A stretch of DNA of 8,894 bases from Evtepia sp. GTDB lineage: Bacteria; Bacillota; Clostridia; Oscillospirales; Oscillospiraceae. The notes below the pieces were generated by a model. The model worked only from the letters and a program-made list of their open reading frames with translations. It was not told the DNA's origin and did not search any database. Each line of letters opens with the position of its first letter. The first letter of the stretch is position 1. Below, piece by piece: positions 6,414 to 8,894 of this stretch. The position numbers and the translations under genes are program-made. Location: assembly GCA_020025735.1 (NCBI GenBank), contig JAHHRP010000078.1, forward strand, positions 1 to 8,894, written 5' to 3'.

Positions 6414-7190
6414 ATGAAGCAGGAAACGCAGATCCAGTCACAACATAAGATGCTCCTCCAGCGGGTGGGTGCAGTCCTGCTCGCCTTGGCCGTGTGGCAG
6501 CTGTTGGCCATCCGTGTAGGGCAACAACTTCTGGTCCCTACCCCTTTTTCTGTGGCCATGCGCTTGGGAACCATTTGGCAGGAAGCTAATTTCTGGGCCA
6601 CGGTGTGGTTTACATTTCGGAAAATTGTGGCGGGGTTCCTTTTAGGCGTGATCGTTGGCTTGCTCTTCGGCGCGCTGGCTGGACGCTTTCCCCTGTTTGA
6701 GATCTTATTCCGTCCTTGGTCTGTGATGATTAAATCCATTCCCGTGGCTTCGTTCATCATCATTTGCCTGATTTGGATGCCTTCTTCCCATCTTTCGGTG
6801 TTTATCTCCTTTCTCATGGTGCTGCCCATTCTCTACACCAATGTTCTCCAAAGTGTTCGCAGCGTGGACAAACAGCTTCTCGAAGCAGTACAGGTCTTTC
6901 GGCTGTCCTGGCCCAAGCGTCTTCTCTATCTCTGGCTGCCTCAGTTGAAACCATATTTCCTCTCCGCCTGCACAGTCAGTTTAGGAATCTCCTGGAAGGC
7001 AGGCATTGCAGCAGAAATTATCGGGATTCCCACTGGTTCCATCGGACGGATGTTTTATGATGCCAAGGTATACTTCAATACCGTAGACTTGTTCGCCTGG
7101 ACGGTTATCGTCGTCATCATCAGCGTCCTTTTTGAAAAAGGATTTCTCACCCTGCTCAGGGGGGTGTTCGAGGGGGTAGAAAAACTGTGA
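6414..7190 (+). CDS. ABC importer permease, NitT/TauT/SsuC type
   Basis: 258 residues, a usual length for SsuC/TauC/ThiX-type inner-membrane permeases that import sulfonates, nitrate, taurine or thiamine precursors. Predicted membrane segments lie roughly at residues 17-35, 68-90, 105-122, 126-146, 180-200 and 224-241. The cytoplasmic coupling loop is EAVQVFRLSWPKRLLYLWLP (157-176), with the conserved EA start and the closing LP. The glycine normally found six residues after the E is arginine here (R163). The ATG at 6414 follows AAAGAGG at 6401-6407 with a six-base gap. It overlaps the ATPase gene by four bases. The substrate cannot be deduced. Confidence 0.92.
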   Translation: MKQETQIQSQHKMLLQRVGAVLLALAVWQLLAIRVGQQLLVPTPFSVAMRLGTIWQEANFWATVWFTFRKIVAGFLLGVIVGLLFGALAGRFPLFEILFRPWSVMIKSIPVASFIIICLIWMPSSHLSVFISFLMVLPILYTNVLQSVRSVDKQLLEAVQVFRLSWPKRLLYLWLPQLKPYFLSACTVSLGISWKAGIAAEIIGIPTGSIGRMFYDAKVYFNTVDLFAWTVIVVIISVLFEKGFLTLLRGVFEGVEKL

Positions 7191-7783
7191 CAGATCTCAT
7201 TCTGGAACACATCGAAAAACACTATGGGGAAAGAGTGGTCCTCCGAGATCTTTCTGTGCGCTTCCCTGGAGGGCAGCGCACCTGCATCATGGGACCTTCA
7301 GGATGCGGCAAGACAACCTTACTGCGGATCATTCTTGGCTTGGAAACGGCTGATGCTGGGACGATCCATGGGCAGACGTTTCCCATGTCCGCCGTTTTTC
7401 AAGAAAATCGACTCTTTGAGGCGTTCTCCGCGCTTTCTAACGTTGCTTTGGTTCACCCTCATGGGAGCAAACAGGACGCAATCCGGCATCTATCTGACAT
7501 GGGACTTGGTGAAAGTTTAACGCTTCCTGTTCGGATGCTCAGCGGTGGTATGAAACGCCGTGTTGCCATTGCCCGCGCAGTGCTTGCCCCTGGAAAGGTG
7601 TTAATTCTGGATGAACCTTTCACTGGTCTGGACCGAGACACCAAAGCCATCGTGCTTGACTATCTAAAAGCCAACACAAAAGACCGCACCATGATCTTTG
7701 TCACCCACGATCCAGAGGAACGGGACCTCCTTTCTCACCGAGTTTTTGACATGGTTCCGGCAGAATCCATTCAACATGAATAA
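7187..7783 (+). CDS. ABC importer ATPase, NitT/TauT/SsuB type, short form
   Basis: 198 residues from a GTG whose bases overlap the permease stop (GTGA), with GAGGGGG about ten bases upstream. It powers the importer with the preceding permease. Motifs: Walker A MGPSGCGKTT (35-44), Q-loop VFQENRLFE (70-78), signature MLSGGMKRRVAIARA (117-131), Walker B VLILDEPF (138-145), D-loop TGLD (146-149) and switch histidine FVTHD (171-175). All catalytic residues are present, so it should be active. It stops soon after the H-switch, about 50 residues shorter than SsuB/TauB (about 250), with no C-terminal extension. No substrate-binding lipoprotein gene follows. Confidence 0.93.
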   Translation: MTDLILEHIEKHYGERVVLRDLSVRFPGGQRTCIMGPSGCGKTTLLRIILGLETADAGTIHGQTFPMSAVFQENRLFEAFSALSNVALVHPHGSKQDAIRHLSDMGLGESLTLPVRMLSGGMKRRVAIARAVLAPGKVLILDEPFTGLDRDTKAIVLDYLKANTKDRTMIFVTHDPEERDLLSHRVFDMVPAESIQHE

Positions 7784-7799
7784 TATACAGGGCAAAACC

Positions 7800-7814
7800 G
7801 AACTCGATCAGTTC
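7800..7814 (+). repeat. Weak stem-loop after the ABC ATPase gene
   Basis: GAACT and AGTTC are separated by CGATC, 17 bases after the ATPase stop, with a loose TCATTGTATAT tract behind. It is too weak to call a terminator with confidence. The stronger hairpin at 7893-7930 may end this transcript instead. Confidence 0.25.
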
Positions 7815-7855
7815 TCATTGTATATACCACATATTCTCTTTCCCTGAATTGTCTC

Positions 7856-7891
7856 TTGTTTCGAGCGGGAAATCTATCTGGATCGAAACAA
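7856..7891. repeat. 9-bp perfect inverted repeat next to the nnrE terminator
   Basis: TTGTTTCGA (7856-7864) and TCGAAACAA (7883-7891) are perfect inverted copies with an 18-base spacer. The right copy forms the U-tract region of the adjacent nnrE terminator on the minus strand, so the two structures would compete or stack. It lies between convergent genes, where no operator is needed, so an RNA-level role or chance is more likely than a repressor site. Confidence 0.5.
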
Positions 7892-7930
7892 AATGCACGC
7901 GGGAACCAGCAACATGGTTCCCGCGTGCAT
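7884..7930 (-). terminator. Strong terminator of nnrE, possibly bidirectional
   Basis: ATGCACGCGGGAACCA (7893-7908) pairs perfectly over 16 bp with 7915-7930 around a six-base loop. On the minus strand the stem begins two bases after the nnrE stop codon and is followed by TTTGTTTCG, a good U-run. On the plus strand the tail CCTTATTCCT is weaker, but the structure may also stop the ABC transcript arriving from 7783. Confidence 0.88.
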
Positions 7931-7932
7931 CC

Positions 7933-8817
7933 TTATTCCTCGCCCAAAGAGGTAATTTGAGCGGGATATTCCCCTTCCTCCAAAAAATAGGTGCGGTATC
8001 CGTCAGTGACTAGGGAATGTTTTCCTAAAACCCGGATCAGCTTCTGTCTTCGCAGCGCGATCTCCTGGGCCGCCTCTGGAATGGTCTGACAGTCCTTGGC
8101 CATCGCTTCTACCTCGCCAGGTGTCATTAGAACCACATGTTCTCCTGCCAAGGAGAAGCCGCTTCGGGGGAACACTGCCTCGTCTGGGCTTGCTAGAAAA
8201 AAATCCTCCCGAATCAGGCGGATTCCAATATCCGCCACCACCAGCTTACCAATCTGCCATACTGCATCTCCCAAAAACATTCCCACTTTTAAGCTGCCAA
8301 TGGTAACAGTAAGATCTGACTTTACCATCAACTCTCCCCTGCCAGTGTCGCCGTTCATGCCGCTGTTGATATCGACACTAACCACAAAGGCCCTCGCTTG
8401 GTTTATGGCTTGAATTGCTTGACAAACTCTCCCTCGAACGGCGCCGGTAAAACCGGTACCTAGCAGGCAGTCCACCAAAATATCAAAAGAAGACAAGTCC
8501 TCTTCCCCGGTAAAAGGTACCATTTCTACGCCTTTTTCTATCGCCTGATTGTAATAAAATGTTCCGTCCTCAGAAAACTTTTCAGAAACTAGATAGACAG
8601 TGCAAGAAACTCCATGCTGCATCAAAATACCTGCCAGTGCATAGCCATCCCCAGCGTTGTTCCCCCCACCGGCAAGAATCCCTACACGTCCATGCCAATC
8701 AACTGCCTGGTAAACACCCATAGCAGCCCGACGCATGAGTTCTCGGCTAGAGACATATTGTTCGATCGTATGGGCATCACTCTCTCGCATGGTCTTCACA
8801 GTAATAACATCTCTCAT
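7933..8817 (-). CDS. nnrE: NAD(P)H-hydrate epimerase (YjeF N-terminal domain) with reduced C-terminal tail
   Basis: 294 residues from the ATG at 8817. The enzyme interconverts the R and S hydrates of NADH and NADPH so that a dehydratase can repair them. Epimerase motifs: VGILAGGGNNAGDGYALAG (45-63), VDCLLGTGFTGAVRG (115-129), FVVSVDINSGMNGDTG (144-159, where most relatives have IPSG) and LTVTIGSLKVGMFLG (169-183). Most bacterial relatives of this type continue into a full ADP/ATP-dependent dehydratase domain of about 270 residues. Here only about 90 residues follow, with HVVLMTPGEVEAMA (227-240), ALRRQKLIRVLGKHSLVTDG (254-273) and YRTYFLEEGE, which recall the TPHPGE and LKG..TVI segments of the dehydratase but lack its NPxGNxxM and GSGDVL motifs. 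So epimerase activity is likely and dehydratase activity is not. A longer start at 8835 is rejected on ribosome-site grounds. Confidence 0.9.
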   Translation of the reverse strand: MRDVITVKTMRESDAHTIEQYVSSRELMRRAAMGVYQAVDWHGRVGILAGGGNNAGDGYALAGILMQHGVSCTVYLVSEKFSEDGTFYYNQAIEKGVEMVPFTGEEDLSSFDILVDCLLGTGFTGAVRGRVCQAIQAINQARAFVVSVDINSGMNGDTGRGELMVKSDLTVTIGSLKVGMFLGDAVWQIGKLVVADIGIRLIREDFFLASPDEAVFPRSGFSLAGEHVVLMTPGEVEAMAKDCQTIPEAAQEIALRRQKLIRVLGKHSLVTDGYRTYFLEEGEYPAQITSLGEE

Positions 8818-8825
8818 TCTATCTT

Positions 8826-8833
8826 CCTCTCCC
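8826..8833 (-). promoter_or_regulatory. Ribosome binding site fixing the nnrE start
   Basis: GGGAGAGG on the minus strand lies eight bases before the ATG at 8817. It falls inside the coding part of the longer candidate beginning at 8835, whose own upstream GGAG abuts the start codon with no spacer. This favours 8817 as the real start. Confidence 0.7.
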
Positions 8834-8882
8834 ATCTCCGCGCAATCGCAATCTCTTATAACACCTATTTATTGTAGGATGA

Positions 8883-8888
8883 ATTATA
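8883..8888 (-). promoter_or_regulatory. Possible -10 box for nnrE
   Basis: A perfect TATAAT on the minus strand lies about 65 bases before the nnrE start. Its -35 box would fall outside the window, so the call cannot be completed. No gene is visible from 8818 to the right edge. Confidence 0.3.
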
Positions 8889-8894
8889 GATCAT

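Noticed and set aside
7933..8817. nnrE as a pseudogene broken by a frameshift in a bifunctional gene
   Set aside because: The frame is intact to a stop placed two bases before a strong terminator, and no leftover dehydratase coding sequence follows; a naturally short protein fits better.
8818..8835. Earlier ATG start for nnrE
   Set aside because: Its GGAG touches the start codon with no spacer, whereas the ATG at 8817 has GGGAGAGG at an eight-base distance.
1..8894. CRISPR array, tRNA, rRNA, insertion sequence, phage or defence genes
   Set aside because: No regularly spaced repeats, no cloverleaf-like segment and no transposase, recombinase, nuclease or toxin-antitoxin motifs were found; the space is filled by housekeeping genes.

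Overview
The window reads as ordinary chromosomal DNA from a low-to-mid GC Bacillota bacterium. The best guess is a gut Clostridia member of the Oscillospiraceae type (Flavonifractor/Oscillibacter-like). That guess rests on the style of the MurC, PcrA and short Sfp-type transferase proteins and on the strong AGGAGG-like ribosome sites; it comes from remembered family resemblance, not from a search. Coding density is high, there are no gaps above 300 bases, and I see no rRNA, tRNA, CRISPR array, insertion sequence or phage gene.

Layout, left to right. (1) Minus strand, 2430 to 1: murC (peptidoglycan precursor ligase), followed 59 bases downstream by a P1-family (DmpA/NylC-like) self-processing aminopeptidase that runs off the left edge. 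(2) A 183-base divergent control region (2431-2613) with candidate promoters in both directions and a small palindrome. (3) Plus strand, 2614-3728: a short 4'-phosphopantetheinyl transferase and a 3-methyladenine DNA glycosylase, joined by an ATGA stop/start overlap and closed by a strong hairpin terminator whose stem contains the glycosylase stop codon. (4) Minus strand, 6230-3783: a PcrA/UvrD-type helicase converging on that terminator. (5) A second 183-base divergent region (6231-6413) with a good pcrA promoter and an extended -10 promoter for the next pair. (6) Plus strand, 6414-7783: permease and ATPase of a NitT/TauT/SsuBC-type ABC importer, overlapping by GTGA, with no substrate-binding protein gene beside them. 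(7) A 149-base region with two nested inverted repeats, one a 16-bp perfect terminator hairpin. (8) Minus strand, 8817-7933: an NAD(P)H-hydrate epimerase whose C-terminal tail looks like a shrunken remnant of the dehydratase domain usually fused to it.

The genes are mostly housekeeping: wall synthesis, carrier-protein activation, base-excision repair, helicase repair and nicotinamide cofactor repair. The repair theme (glycosylase, PcrA, NnrE) may be coincidental. I did not find a convincing undescribed system. The points most worth a second look are the reduced NnrE, the importer pair without a binding protein, the divergent murC/transferase control region and the predicted Asn-Thr self-cleavage site in the P1 peptidase.
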